Assembly (NCBI RefSeq): GCF_037893015.1
Contig: NC_133658.1
Coordinates: forward strand, 172,379,579-172,443,578
DNA from: Macrotis lagotis
Lineage: Eukaryota; Chordata; Mammalia; Peramelemorphia; Peramelidae
DNA length: 64,000 bases
Reading direction: 5' to 3'
Shown here in pieces: positions 1 to 10,786 of the stretch. The notes under the pieces were generated by a model. The model was given only the letters and a program-made list of their open reading frames with translations. It ran no database searches and was not told the origin of the DNA. How positions within the stretch are numbered: the first letter of the stretch is position 1; the number at the start of each line of letters is the position of its first letter. The position numbers were made by a program, and so were the translations under genes.

Positions 1-135
1 GAACCTCACAAAAAAACAGTATGAGGGAAATGCTAATTATTATCCCCATTTTATAGATAAGAAAACCAAGGTTCAAAGAAGTTAGTGTTTTGCCCAGCAT
101 CACAAAGCCAGAATAAAATGATCTAGTCACCAAGT
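1..135 (-). repeat. MIR-type CORE-SINE
   Basis: The diverged core motif tccccattttatagataaga is followed by the tRNA-side ttgcccagcatcacaaagcc, in antisense order. An old mammalian SINE, partly outside the window. Confidence 0.7.
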
Positions 136-855
136 CAAATCAATAAGCATTTACTCCTAATAAATTATTGAGAAAAAATTCAAAACTACTTCTTTTTGAT
201 TACAAGTTCAATTGATCATATTTACTATATCACAAAATCTCTCTGAGGTCAAATAAATGAATGATTCAACTAATAAAGTATGTTTTGTGTTGTGGTGAAT
301 AGAGCATGAAATATTGCAACTTTTGGGGAGGAAATGGGATTTGACCTGGGTCTTGAAAGATGAACACCATATAAATTGCAGTTCTCAGCATTTAGATGTG
401 TGGGAAGTAAAACTCTCCCTGTTTTCTGTTGGCTGCTATGGCAGTAAACCTCCCTTCCCCAAGACTCCCTAGCTAAAGCTCCCCATGGACTTTCTAGCTA
501 GTGATCTTCCTGGAGACATAGGAGATAGTCTATACACTGTTGTCTCTCAGGTACAGAAGTCTTGATTTGGACAAGATGATTCCACATCTGGGAGATCTTT
601 GAAGAGTGCTTTGGGAACGCATTTCCACATGAGCTTTTGACCAAAAAAAGAATAAAATTGTATGTTCTGAATGTGTTACTGCCAGGCCAACAAAATGCAT
701 TACTGGGAATTTGTTCTTTCATTAACTAGCAACACAATTACTATCATGGGTATTCTATTTAAATTAAGAGACCAAAGAAAATGACCTGATAGTTCTGCAA
801 ATGGAATTTTTCCAGCCTTGAATCTATTTCCATCACCTGCAAACCAAGACAGCTA
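136..855. other. No gene seen; intronic DNA
   Basis: Mostly repeat-free intron sequence with no convincing exon. The piece around 290-365 resembles the unnamed dispersed repeat described at 46045-46250. Confidence 0.5.
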
Positions 856-859
856 AGTG

Positions 860-1245
860 GCATAGTTGATCTGGAGTCAGATAGAGTCACATTTAAATCC
901 CTTCTTACACACTTAATGATTATGTGATCCCTGGGCAAATCACTTAATCTCTTGCAGCCTTGGTTTCCTCCTGTGTAAAATGGAAATAATAACAGCACCA
1001 ATTTCACAGGGATGTTGTAAGATCAAATGAAATAATACTTAACATTTTTTTTATTTAAGGCAGTGGGGGTTAAGTGACTTGCCCAAGGTCACACAGCTAG
1101 GTAATTATTAAGTGTCTGGGGCCATATTTGAACTCAGGTACTCTTTACTCCAGGGCTGGTACTCTATCCACTGTACAACCTAGCTGCCCCGAAATAATGC
1201 TTGTAAAATATTTAGTAAATCTTAAAAGACTATAGAAATATTATC
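860..1245 (+). repeat. MIR, split by a young SINE
   Basis: MIR in sense order: gggcaaatcacttaatctc, then ttcctcctgtgtaaaatgga, then the caaatgaaataat tail. The tail is cut at 1040 by a younger SINE and resumes at 1203 with tgtaaaatatttagtaaat. Confidence 0.75.
1041..1190 (-). repeat. Marsupial tRNA-type CORE-SINE
   Basis: Antisense copy running from T-tail to the ctagctgcccc head. It is flanked by gaaataatactt (1029-1040) and gaaataatgctt (1191-1202), a 12-bp duplication with one mismatch, which shows insertion into the older MIR. Confidence 0.92.
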
Positions 1246-1634
1246 ATTCTATAATTATATAATTGCATGATAATTATATACTAATTATAGAAATATTATA
1301 ATTATACAAAGTGTTCCCTAACCATGTTTAAATTGCTAACTACAATGTATTTGATTTTGTATTCAATCCCTTAAGTGCTTTATTATGTACTTATTTTTAT
1401 ACTAAAGTGAATTAAAATTGATTTGGTTTTTAAGATGCATCCTTGAAGTAACTATACATATATACACATATGTATATTGTTAGATTATAGTACTGCATAG
1501 GTAATTCCATATTAAAGTATATATGTATATACTGAAGTGTCATAAAATTAAACTGTGATCTGATAGATTATAACTTGATGAGAGCAAAAGGACTAAGTCA
1601 TAGCCCTTTAGGATCCTGGATTTATAGATGAAAG
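1246..1634. other. AT-rich intronic DNA, no gene seen
   Basis: Holds short ATA/TAT-rich stretches (1245-1310 and 1450-1530). I see no coding or RNA gene. Confidence 0.5.
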
Positions 1635-1849
1635 CAGTGGTGTGCTGGTAAATGTTTTAATAACTGATTTTCTTAAAAAGTATACATTACATATTTTTAT
1701 GTTTAATCTGCATTGTCTTTACTAAATCTAGAAATCAACAAGATAATAAATGAATCTTTGATTTGTAGTATTTGTGATTGTAGGTGTGTTAATGCTTTTA
1801 TTGGAAATTTAGCAATCAACTTTTACAAGCTGTCTCTAGCACACTATTG
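1635..1849. mobile_element. hAT-like non-autonomous DNA element, copy 1
   Basis: It begins CAGTGGTGTGCTGG and ends in the imperfect inverse of that (CAATAGTGTGCTAG read from the other end). The length of 215 bp suits a short hAT-type element. A clear 8-bp target duplication was not found, so the class is a guess from the ends. A related copy lies at 4756-4967. Confidence 0.5.
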
Positions 1850-2640
1850 AAGGGATCTATCATCCTTTTATGGATGACTGAGGTCCATGTATACTAAGTT
1901 GCTTTCATGTGGTCTCATGAATGGCAAGTGGCACAATTGAGATTGGAATCCAGGTTCTAAGATCATCAATGGCATTTTCCTTTCACTGCATCATGTAAGA
2001 AAAAGCTAATTGAGAATAAAATAGGCATCTTTTATATAAATCAATGCCCACTCATGATAGAAATGTAGAGGATCTCAAGTTTGTTTTTTCAACATACACT
2101 ATCTAAGGGATATGGGCAAGTCTCTTGACCTCTCAATGCAATTGGCCTTATAACTCTCTAAAATGACAAGTTATTAGACTGGTCTGCATCAAGGAAGGGA
2201 ACAACTATGTTTTCTCTCCTCTGGGAAACTTTTAACACAAGTTTGATGGACTATTAAGATGAATATGGGCTATTTCAGGTTGGGGGGTTTTATTAAATAG
2301 TAGAAAGGAAGAGTTTTTGAGTTTCACCTGATATAGGATAACATATTTTGGGAAGGTAACTCTGAGAATGTGGAATACAGTAGAGTAGGGAGAATCAGGG
2401 ACTAAGTGACACCAGATCAGGGGCTATTATATTACCCTAGGCATGAGATGTTTAGGCCTTGGAAAGGGAAAAGGAAGTAGTGATTGTTAAGGATAGTAGC
2501 TGATCCAGATTATAATTCTTTTTTTTTTTTAAACTCTATCTTATATTCTACTATTGAGCTATTCAACTTTTGGAATTAAACAATGTTTTCATAGAACCTT
2601 TTTTTTTAAAGAAAAATAATATCCTATATCTTTATAGAAT
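1850..2640. other. Intronic DNA with one dispersed repeat fragment
   Basis: Bases 2340-2480 (gtagggagaatcagggacta, then gctattatattaccctaggc) match the unnamed old repeat also seen near 46.1 and 47.8 kb. The remainder shows no feature. Confidence 0.45.
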
Positions 2641-2654
2641 CTGATTTATAACAC

Positions 2655-2800
2655 CAGAAGAAATAGATAATTTAGTTCACACCCCTCCTTTTACATATGA
2701 GGAAACTTAGATTTAGAGTTGTTTGTTTAACCTACTCAAGGTCACAAAAGACATATCCCTTTCATTTCAAATGAGTGTATTTCCCACTATACTCCCCTGG
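2655..2800 (-). repeat. MIR-type SINE, diverged
   Basis: ttttacatatgaggaaac is the CORE motif of MIR in antisense order, followed by ctactcaaggtcacaaa. Confidence 0.65.
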
Positions 2801-3184
2801 TACACAACATTTCACAAAAAATGAATAAATCCTAGATAATTTTTGTCATCTTATGCATCAGTTTAGGTAAAAACCTTTCTAAAGATACACCAAGAAATTT
2901 TTAAAGATCATTTTTACCTTTGAAGCAAAAATCTCACAGAAACCAATTGATGTATACTTGTACTTTGAAATTTTCAACCTTTTCAACTGCTTTGAATTTT
3001 CAAAGGGATCTTTCTTATTTTTTTCTAAGAAGTGATTCACAAGCTCATTACTATTTCCAATATTCCCTTGGGTTGGACAGCTGAGTTTTCGTCACCTTAT
3101 TTACTATGAAGCTGACATAACCAAGGTTTAAATTCTGACTCAAGAATAAGTGCCAATCTTCTACTTCTCTGTATATATCCTTTC

Positions 3185-3560
3185 TTTTTTAATTTATAGT
3201 TTTATTATTTATGTTATTCTGTATTTAAGAAATAAAACAAGCATTTCCATAACAGTAGAATAGAAAAAAAGACGTTTATTCACAAAACTGCAAATCTCTT
3301 ATGTATAACTTTCTTTTTCTTTTTAATATTTAATAAAGTTATTGTGTAACTTTTTTTCCCCTTTTTTCTTCCCTCTCCCCACCCCTGCCCTAGATATGGC
3401 TACCTTAAGAAACAAATATGTGTGTATATGTATGTGCATGTACATGTATATAAAATCATTCTATACCTACTAGTATTTACCAGTTCTTTTTCTGGATATA
3501 GATAGCACCTTCCTTCGTAAGTTCCTTATAGTTAGAGTATTTAGAATATTCAATGACCTT
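3185..3560 (-). mobile_element. L1 3' UTR fragment
   Basis: Antisense L1 3' end of the type that also lies at 44.99 kb: aaataaaacaagcatttcca, a T/C-rich run, gatatggctacc, and tatataaaatcattctatac. Not coding. Confidence 0.7.
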
Positions 3561-3659
3561 TGTAGTTATAGACTTTAGGACTCACTTTCAGAGTTCTGGT
3601 TCCTCCCTATTCCTAATTTAAAGAAGCTCACTGTTCTTAATTGCCAACTGGACATGTCC

Positions 3660-4093
3660 TGAACTCAGAATGCTGCCATCTTGCTCTGTGCTTTTGAATA
3701 GATATTTCACATGTTTGAAGTCTACCTCTTCTCACTTTACCACTTAATATCTTCTATCAAGGGCCATAGTCTCTGGCACCATCCTCTAAGGAAAATTTGT
3801 CTGATTATTTGCATTGCTAGTGGAACTTCCTTCTTTGAATTGCATTATGTTTACTTTTCAGTATAAAGATTCCCTCCCCACTTCCAGCAGATAGCAAGCT
3901 CCCTGAAGACAGAGACTTCTTTTTCATTTTTCTTTGTAAATTTAGCATTGAGCACAATGTCTTGGGCTTTATTTCATATATAGTGTGTAATTTTTGCATA
4001 TGGTTCATTGTCTGTATCTTTACCATTAGACTGTAAGTTCCTTGAGACTAAGAATTGCAATGGTTGTTATTGTTTTGCCTTTCTTTATATCCT
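3660..4093 (+). mobile_element. L2 LINE 3' end
   Basis: Old L2-like 3' end with agcaagctccctgaagacag and later agactgtaagttccttgaga followed by ttgcctttctttatatcc. A SINE cuts it off at 4094. Confidence 0.6.
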
Positions 4094-4391
4094 GGCAGCT
4101 AGGTGGCACTCTGGATAGAGCACTGGCCTTGGAGTCAGGAGGATGAGAGGTTGAATCTAGACTCAAGACACTTGATATTTACCAGCTGGGTGATCTTGGG
4201 CAACTCACCTAACCACGATTGTCTCTCATCCAGGACTATCTCTAGTTGCCCTGATTCATATCTGACCACTGGACCCAGATGGCTCCAGAGGAAAAAGGGA
4301 GATTGGTGACTTAGCTCAACACCCCCTCATGTGCTTGTCATGACATCACCTCCCTGATGTTATGGTCTTCTTCAAGAATGAAAGAGAAAAC
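4094..4391 (+). repeat. Marsupial tRNA-type SINE with long 3' domain
   Basis: The usual head (ggcagctaggtggcactctg) and CORE are followed by about 150 bp of extra 3' sequence: gactatctctagttgccctg, cagatggctccagaggaaaa, and ttatggtcttcttcaagaat. This tail marks a subfamily different from the short young SINEs. A 68-residue frame inside it has no coding meaning. Confidence 0.8.
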
Positions 4392-4755
4392 ATCTTGACA
4401 TATTGCAGTTACTTACAAAAGTTTCTTGACTAGAACACAGGATATGTTTTTTTAAAAAATGCTTGCATTGAATAGATTTAGATCAAATTATGATCACATG
4501 GGAAAGTTCATTTGTGCTATTATACAGATGGGATGAAAAGTGTGGGTCCCACATTTAAAGGAAATGGCAGTAGTGAATCCTAAACATTTGCCATTCTGAT
4601 AATGAGATGAGAAGGAACACAATTTAAGCTTAAAGAAATCATAGGAATCTTCCAAAGATAGAAAGTTATTAAAGGAGTGAATCTGATTTTAAAAAATTCT
4701 CATTCAGGAAGGGGTCATTAAACTTCCCAGTATAATATGCTAGAAAATCCCAAAC
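4392..4755. other. Intronic DNA, no feature seen
   Basis: I see no coding, RNA or clear repeat signal between the SINE and the second hAT-like element. Confidence 0.5.
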
Positions 4756-4967
4756 CAGTGGTATGCCAGTTAATGTTTAATAGCAAAATCTCTGAAAATG
4801 TACAGCACACTTTTTTGTTTGTATTATTAACATTTTCTCAATCACTTACATGTCTAGGTAAGTAGCAAAATAATATATCAAAGACAGATTTTATCATTTA
4901 TTGACTTTAGAGTTATAAATATTTATACTGAAAATTTAACCCTTTAACCCTGCTCCAAATTCTTTAT
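4756..4967. mobile_element. hAT-like non-autonomous DNA element, copy 2
   Basis: CAGTGGTATGCCAGTTAATG resembles the start of the 1635 element and the similarity continues inside (tttaata, later actgaaaatttaaccctt). The right end is less clear. Confidence 0.4.
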
Positions 4968-5251
4968 CAGAACCTTAGATTTAGGGTATCATCTAAGGTA
5001 GCAAAAAGTCATGAATCTGGAAAAAATATATGATTTAAGGAATGAAGAAAAGAGAGCCATCCCTTGCTATATTAATGCCATACAATTATTACATCCATTC
5101 ATTATCATGATAAATATTTACTGAGTATGTATTGTACCTAAATCCATTTGTTCTAAGAGTGAAAGAACCAATTTTGAAGAAGTGACCTGATAGGGTATAT
5201 GCAATACTGGAAAGACAACGATAACAACATTTATTATTATTACAGCTACCA

Positions 5252-5253
5252 TT

Positions 5254-5289
<36 letters not shown>
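5252..5289. repeat. (TA)n microsatellite
   Basis: Alternating T/A following a short GT run. Confidence 0.95.
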
Positions 5290-5291
<2 letters not shown>

Positions 5292-5345
5292 CCATTTGTG
5301 TAGTATAAATATTTTCTTGTCTGATTATCACAATAATCTTATTAT

Positions 5346-5590
5346 TGTTGCTCAGTCAGTTCAGTAGTGTCCTGTTCTTTGTGATCCCATTTAGGATTTT
5401 CTTGGTAAAGATAATGGAGTGATTTGCCATTTACTTCTCTAGCTCATTTAACAGATGAGGAAATTGAGGCAAGCAAAGTAAGGTGACTGGCCCAGGGTCA
5501 CAAAGCCTGAAAGTGTCTGAGATCAAATTTGTACTCAGATCTTCCTGACTTCAGGCCTTATGCTCTATCCTTGTGCTCGACCTTGATACT
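5346..5590 (-). repeat. CORE-SINE with gttgctcagtcagttcag end
   Basis: Antisense. The tail domain (ttcagtagtgtcctgttctt, gtgatcccatttaggatttt, tgccatttacttctctagct) is followed by the CORE motif cagatgaggaaattgaggca. The same subfamily lies at 39311-39515 and 57165-57440. Confidence 0.8.
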
Positions 5591-5651
5591 ACCCTTTTCC
5601 TATTTTACTGATGAGCAAATTGAGTCTAAGAGAGATTAAATGACTTTCCCA

Positions 5652-5901
5652 AGGCTGAAGCAGGTGGATCTCTTGAGTTTGGGAGTTCTGAATTGTAATG
5701 GGCTAAACTAATGGGGGGGTGTGTGTGAACTAATCCAGTACCAACATGATGAACCCTGTAGTAGGCTGCCCAAGGAAGTGTAAAATTATCCAGACTGGAA
5801 ATGGAGCAGGTCAAAACTTCCATTCGAATCCACAGAGGGATCTGGTCCATGAAAGGCCACGGCACTACTAGCCTGGGAGAGATAGGGAGACCAAAATCTC
5901 A
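5652..5901 (+). pseudogene. RN7SL: 7SL (SRP) RNA retropseudogene, 5' truncated
   Basis: The stretch aligns by eye with signal recognition particle RNA from about nucleotide 48 to the 3' end. It shows GGCTGAAGCAGGTGGATCTC, then the TTGAG...GGGAGTTCT block, then the S-domain heart where GGAGCAGGTCAAAACT (5803-5818) is unchanged, and then the terminal Alu-domain segment AGCCTGGGAGAGATAGGGAGACC. An A-rich tail follows (about 5900-5940), as expected for an LINE-mobilised RNA copy. The 5' Alu-domain part with the promoter is absent and substitutions are many, so it is a dead copy. Marsupials have no Alu family, so this is better read as a 7SL pseudogene than as a SINE. It lies on the strand opposite PCSK2, within its intron 1. 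Confidence 0.85.
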
Positions 5902-6260
5902 AGGAAAACTTCAAAATAAAGAAAAACCACAAACCACAAAACTTAATAATACTATATGTCAGGTATTCTTATTATTCTTATTACTATTATTCTTATTCTT
6001 ATTGGCTTTTTAATGAAAGTTTTGTTGGGCCTTCAAGGATGAAAAAACTATTAAGTGGAGGAACAAAAGAGGGAGAGTATTTTAGAAAGTAGGACTAGCA
6101 GAGGCAAAGTCATTGTGTCAAAAATTAATATGTTACTAAGATCGGAGAAGACTCAAATATAGTAGGTGGCAAATGAATTTGATCAAGAAAAGGTATGAAA
6201 AATTAGAGGGTGATTGTTGGTGGTTGGACTCCCAGGGGAACTGCAAAAAGAAGAAGGGAG
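5902..6260. other. A-rich tail of the 7SL copy, then intronic DNA
   Basis: Bases 5902-5945 are A-rich. A (TTA/TTC)-rich run lies at 5965-6005. Bases 6040-6130 resemble the unnamed dispersed repeat (see 46045). No gene seen. Confidence 0.5.
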
Positions 6261-6269
6261 CAAACATTC

Positions 6270-6455
6270 GTTCACCATATATTAAGTACTATCTTATTTA
6301 ATCTTCACAGAAACCTTGGGAGGTAGATTTTATTTTAATATTTTTTACAGTTGAAAATTTGAGGTAGACTGAGATTAAATGACTTGGCCAGGGTCATGAA
6401 GCTAGTAAGTGGATCAGGCTAGATTTAAACTCAGTTCTTCCTGATTTCAGGACCA
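6270..6455 (-). repeat. MIR
   Basis: Antisense MIR: ttaatcttcacagaaacctt, gaggtagactgagattaaat, ggccagggtcatgaagctag. Confidence 0.7.
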
Positions 6456-6966
6456 GTAGTAAGTACTCTTATGTGCTGTGTCACTAACCTACCTCTTAAG
6501 GGTTTTTTCTCCAGGTAACTCACCATTAATTCCCTTGGTACGATTTTCAATTTTTCACTTGTTTGCAGAGACCGCGGTGAAGAATTTAGTGTCATCTCTA
6601 TTTTGGGTGGTAATACCAGGTCAAGTGTCTCTTAATGTCTTGGTGGAACCCCCTCTATTCTCCTAAGGTTACTTGAGCGGGCATTAGTAGAATCTCCTCA
6701 CTCAATCCCATAAACCTGAAATTTCATTATTAAAGGAGGCAGTTCCTTTGAGCTGAAGTTTTATTCCTTATGAAAACATTGAATATGTTAAGTTTGATCA
6801 TAATTAATATATACTTATATAATTATAATACAATATAATTTATATTAATAATTTGATTGATCTTATTAATTTATATCTCAATGTGCAGAGTTTGTAGGAT
6901 CTTTCTCAGAAATTTGGTTTTGAAGGCAAAGGAGCCTTTAATGCTTGGTGAGGTAATATCAATTGA
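6456..6966. other. Intronic DNA, no gene seen
   Basis: No recognisable repeat except AT-rich sequence at 6790-6850. No coding signal. Confidence 0.5.
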
Positions 6967-6971
6967 TTATA

Positions 6972-7013
<42 letters not shown>
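6967..7013. repeat. (TA)n microsatellite
   Basis: Nearly pure alternating TA with one GT interruption. It creates artificial YI-repeat frames that were not called. Confidence 0.95.
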
Positions 7014-7017
<4 letters not shown>

Positions 7018-7144
7018 ACATTTACCATTTACTATGTGCCAGACACTGTGTATTAATAGGGTGTCAAGTTGTTCCTTTAGCTAAATTTGTAGAGGTGATA
7101 ATTGGGATGGGGGAAGACCTAGAAGATTTCTTCCAAAGAAAAGT

Positions 7145-7345
7145 TCATAGTATTAGAGTTAGAATGAACCTTAGATGGCATTTAAGTCTAATTTCCCCAA
7201 TTTTACATATATTAAAACTGAAATTCAGAGAAGGTGATTCACGTGCTCAAAGTAATTTGTTCAAGATAGTGGGTAACAGAGCCAAGACTTGAACTCAGGT
7301 CCACTACCCCAAACCAGTGTTCTCTCCACTGCACCAGACTCCTTC
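7145..7345 (-). repeat. MIR-like CORE-SINE
   Basis: Antisense: attagagttagaatgaacct, then attaaaactgaaattcagag, then gagccaagacttgaactcag. Confidence 0.65.
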
Positions 7346-7394
7346 CTAAAGAAAAGCTTTTCCTTACCTCATAATTCTTCCTAGTGTAGATAAA

Positions 7395-7560
7395 ATTTTA
7401 GATCTGACAGGGACCATGGAAATGAGTCCTCTAGTCTAGCAGTTTTATTTTAGAAGTGTGGAAATAGGCTCAAGAAAGGACTGATCAGAGTCCCATAGCT
7501 ATTTGATGGTAGAAATGGGAATAAGGTTCTTGTCTCTTAAAGTGTTCATTAATCTTCTCT
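7395..7560 (-). repeat. MIR-like CORE-SINE, diverged
   Basis: Weak antisense CORE match: gatctgacagggaccatgga, then gtggaaataggctcaagaaa, then gatcagagtcccatagctat. Confidence 0.5.
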
Positions 7561-8170
7561 CCTTTGGGCAAGTCAATAAACAGAGCTCCAAGGTCTGAAG
7601 GACACCAACAGGAGTGGTTTGCAAGACAATGGATTGAGGAAATAAATAGGGAGAGATGTTTTTAGTTTTCTTAAGGAACTCCTATGGATTATGAAGTTGA
7701 GGACATAGAACTTCTTCATTTAATATAAATCACTCCTCAAATGTAATTTAGAAAATGTATAATGGGCAAAGGATGTTGGTTCAGTTAGTATGTTCTAGAG
7801 CAACGCTGGACCAGTACTCACAGAAGTGCAAGTAAAGGAAGGTCTTCAGCACCTTGGATAGATCACCTGCCTAGGATTTATGGGGTGATTGAATCCAAAC
7901 ATTAGGTAGTCTGAGAAGTTCTGGGTTGTTTTTAAGCTCTAAGAAAGTAAGGAGCTTCTGAAGAATGGAGGTACCAAGGAGGAGAGCTCACTCTAAGTGG
8001 ATCAGGTTCATAAGGCAACATAGCTTCTAAGATTTGACTGAAATGGGAGAGTACTGAGCAGTCTTTTGAACTTTCCTGGCTTATCTCGCATGACTTCCCC
8101 TTTCTGTAAATTGTAGACAAATTGGAAAACTTTTTACCAAGGAAGGGCCAGGAAGGCCCTACCTCTATAT
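7561..8170. other. Intronic DNA, no gene seen
   Basis: No repeat or coding signal that I can name. Confidence 0.5.
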
Positions 8171-8174
8171 CTTT

Positions 8175-8615
8175 GCTGGTTGAAAATTTTCCTGCTTTGA
8201 AGACCTAGTTTGAGTGTCATCTTTTCTGTGAAGCCTTCCCTGATTCTTGAAGTTAAAAGTAACCTCTCCCTTTTCAGATTTCTCTAAATCAGCTGTTCTA
8301 GTTCTCTGTATCTACCTTGTGTTGTATTATTTCTTCACTTGGAGATTGCTTTCTTTGCTTCTCTTCTCTGTGTGTGCCTGTCTCTGTGCATCAGTCTCTT
8401 TCTTTTTTCTCTTTCCCTCTCTGTTTCTGTCTTTGTGTATCTGTCTCTGTCTTTCCCCTATACACCCACACCCTTCCTATCCATAATAAGACTGGAACCT
8501 CCCCTGAAAATAGTCTGAGTCATCTTTCATCTTTGAATAGCCATTGCCTGGGATGGTGCCTTGAAAAGAGTGGGCACTTGTAACAAATATTTGGTGAAGG
8601 AGTGACTGAATGGGC
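8175..8615 (+). mobile_element. L2 LINE 3' end
   Basis: Starts with agtgtcatcttttctgtgaa and gccttccctgattcttgaag, typical of L2 3' ends. It includes a T/C-rich run (8340-8470) and ends in attgcctgggatggtgcctt and tatttggtgaaggagtgact. Confidence 0.65.
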
Positions 8616-8639
8616 AACTATACTTTATAGGACTGGGAA

Positions 8640-8770
8640 GTCCCTACCCTCAACTAATAGTCCATCAGTTAACAAAAATATAATCCCTGCCCTCAGGGAG
8701 CTCACATTCTAATGTGGAAGGAGAAACAATATGAAAATAAATATGTACATTTAAGATGTATACAGAATAG
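8640..8770 (+). repeat. Unnamed old dispersed repeat
   Basis: tccctgccctcagggagctc followed by acattctaatgtggaaggag. The same block is present near 24.2, 32.3, 40.4 and 49.9 kb. Confidence 0.5.
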
Positions 8771-9069
8771 ATGGGAAAATAATTTCAGATGGAAGTCACC
8801 AATGATAAGAAGGGGGGAGGTGACCACACATATCTGTTGGTGAAATAGTTTCTGTTTGAATTGAACAGAAGTTAAGAGAAAGACATCCCGAGCACGTTGT
8901 CATCTCTTGGGAAGGGAACTTCCATTCCCTCTCTTGTCCTCCTGCCTACACTTTTGCCAGAGCAACAAGTTTTTGCAGCTAAAACCCATTCAGGACAGGA
9001 GGGACAGCAGCTGTCTTCTCCTACCCTTTCTTGGTGAAGAGAACCAACACTTTCTTAAATAAAAGAACC

Positions 9070-9300
9070 CATTGAAGAGGAGGAGAGGTAAAGGAGAGAG
9101 GGGGACAAGAAGGTGAAGAGAGAGAAGGAAAGGAGGGAGATGAGAGGGAAGCAGAGAGAGAAAGGAAAAGGAAAAGGCAGGGAGAGAGAGAGAGAGAGAG
9201 AGACTCAGAGAGAGACAGAGACAGAGACAGAGAAAGAATGGAAGAAGAAGACAAGGAACTGGAGGAGGAGGAGGAGGATAAAGGGGAAGGTGGGAGCAGT
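9070..9300 (+). repeat. Polypurine tract with (GA)n cores
   Basis: More than 200 bp of almost pure A/G on the plus strand, so C/U in PCSK2 pre-mRNA. It contains (GA)n at 9182-9202 and (GACA)-like repeats to 9235. It yields artificial Arg/Glu-rich and Ser/Leu-rich frames. Confidence 0.9.
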
Positions 9301-10725
9301 AGAAGTGAAAGACCAGTCACTAAGGCTTCCGCGGGTGGGATCAAGAGAAGCGATGGGTGTAGCCCATTCTCCTTCCAAAGTCCCAAATCCCGTTTCCATT
9401 TTCTAAAAGACCTCTGAATCTGAAGAAGAAATAGCACAGTCCCCTTTCTCAACTCCAATTTGAGTCAGGAGAGGAGTCCTACACTCCCTTTCTTTTTAAT
9501 TCAACTTCAATGGAGCTGGGGGAAGCGAGACTCAATCCAACTTTGAGGAGGTGTTTAAGTAAGGAGCAGTTGACTATTCCCAGGAAACTGAGAAATGCCT
9601 GGATCACCCCCAGCCGTGGTGTCAGGACTAGGTCCCTTTCTCTCGGGGCCCTCCCCATCCTGCCTGGGCTGCTCTTTCCTTTCTCCTCCTGCTCCTCTCC
9701 CTTCCAGGTCTTTTGAGGACAAGTTGGGTTCCTGACAAGGCAGTTCCCGCTGGGAGCTGGTGCTGGTCAGCAGGCCTGCACTGCGTCCCCCTTCCCCTCG
9801 CCCTTTCCTTTTCCAAAGAGCTGCTATCTTTTACCTGGAGTTAGCTCAACAGCAACGTGGAATTCGTGCAACTTCAAGGGAGCTAGTCTCCTGAGAGGAG
9901 AGAAATAAGCCAGAGAGGCGCGGGGCTGTCCAGCGGTGGACACAAGGCAAACTAAACGAACTTTTTGAAGGTGCACTCTTGAACGAGGTGTGCTCCTTAC
10001 CCCGCTTGCTTCAGAACCCCAACCTAAATGGGCACACGGGCTTCTCCCAGGCGCAATTCCACCGTTGCCCCCAGCAGTGGGATGAAAACTCTAGCGAGGT
10101 AGGCTGGAAAGCAATTCAACCGCCACAACTAGTGTGGGGTTGGCGATCAATGCCCTTGAGGTCAGGGAGTCGGGATCTCTGTCCAGTCCGGGTCTTTTGT
10201 CTGTCAGTCTTGGGTTTTAGAGCTGGCAGCTCGAGCATGTTTATACTCGGTAATGAGTAGGTAAGTACTGACACCCGGCGGGGAAGCCCTTCGCAGAGTC
10301 CAAGAGGGACAGACATGCATCGCAGAGTCCCTGAACTGCTAAAGGCTTCTATTTCTGTGGGGGCGGGGAGTTTTATTTTATTTTTGAGTTGTCTATGTGT
10401 GGCTGCCAGGACAGGGGGTGCGGGGGTGCTGGCAGCTGGAAACATCTGTCCAAAAGCCGCAAACCATAACGCGGGTCAAAGCTATTCCCCCTTTCCCCAG
10501 TCAGTTTTAGTAACTTGCTACCTAGGACATCAGTCAAGGTGCGTGGTGTATTTTTTAAAAGCTATATCCCCCACTCCTGCCCCGTGTTCTTCATCAAGTG
10601 AAGCAACATTAAGAAGAAAAAAATCCATGACCTTAATAGTATGTGAAGGGCGTATTAATTACATAACCAGTGAATAAGATTAAGAAAGAGACTGTCGTAT
10701 TAAAGAGCTGACAACACAATATCTG

Positions 10726-10727
<2 letters not shown>
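9301..10727. other. Repeat-free, fairly GC-rich start of intron 1
   Basis: Mostly unique sequence of higher GC than the rest of the window (for example 9600-9930 and 10260-10470), with scattered CpGs. It adjoins PCSK2 exon 1 and may hold intronic regulatory DNA. The open frames here have no recognisable protein similarity. Confidence 0.5.

Positions 10728-10784
<57 letters not shown>
10728..10784. repeat. (GA)28 microsatellite next to PCSK2 exon 1
   Basis: Pure (AG)n of about 57 bp, 106 bp inside intron 1 from the exon 1 donor. In the transcript it reads (CU)n. Confidence 0.97.

Positions 10785-10786
<2 letters not shown>

Noticed and set aside
6963-7292. 109-residue frame with YI repeats
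   Set aside because: Generated by a (TA)n microsatellite followed by a MIR copy.
9021-9458. 145-residue minus-strand frame rich in Ser and Leu
   Set aside because: It is the translation of a polypurine microsatellite tract; the composition is purely repeat-driven.
10315-10677. 120-residue plus-strand frame near the PCSK2 exon
   Set aside because: Random frame in GC-richer intron DNA; no recognisable domain and no similarity to a known protein.
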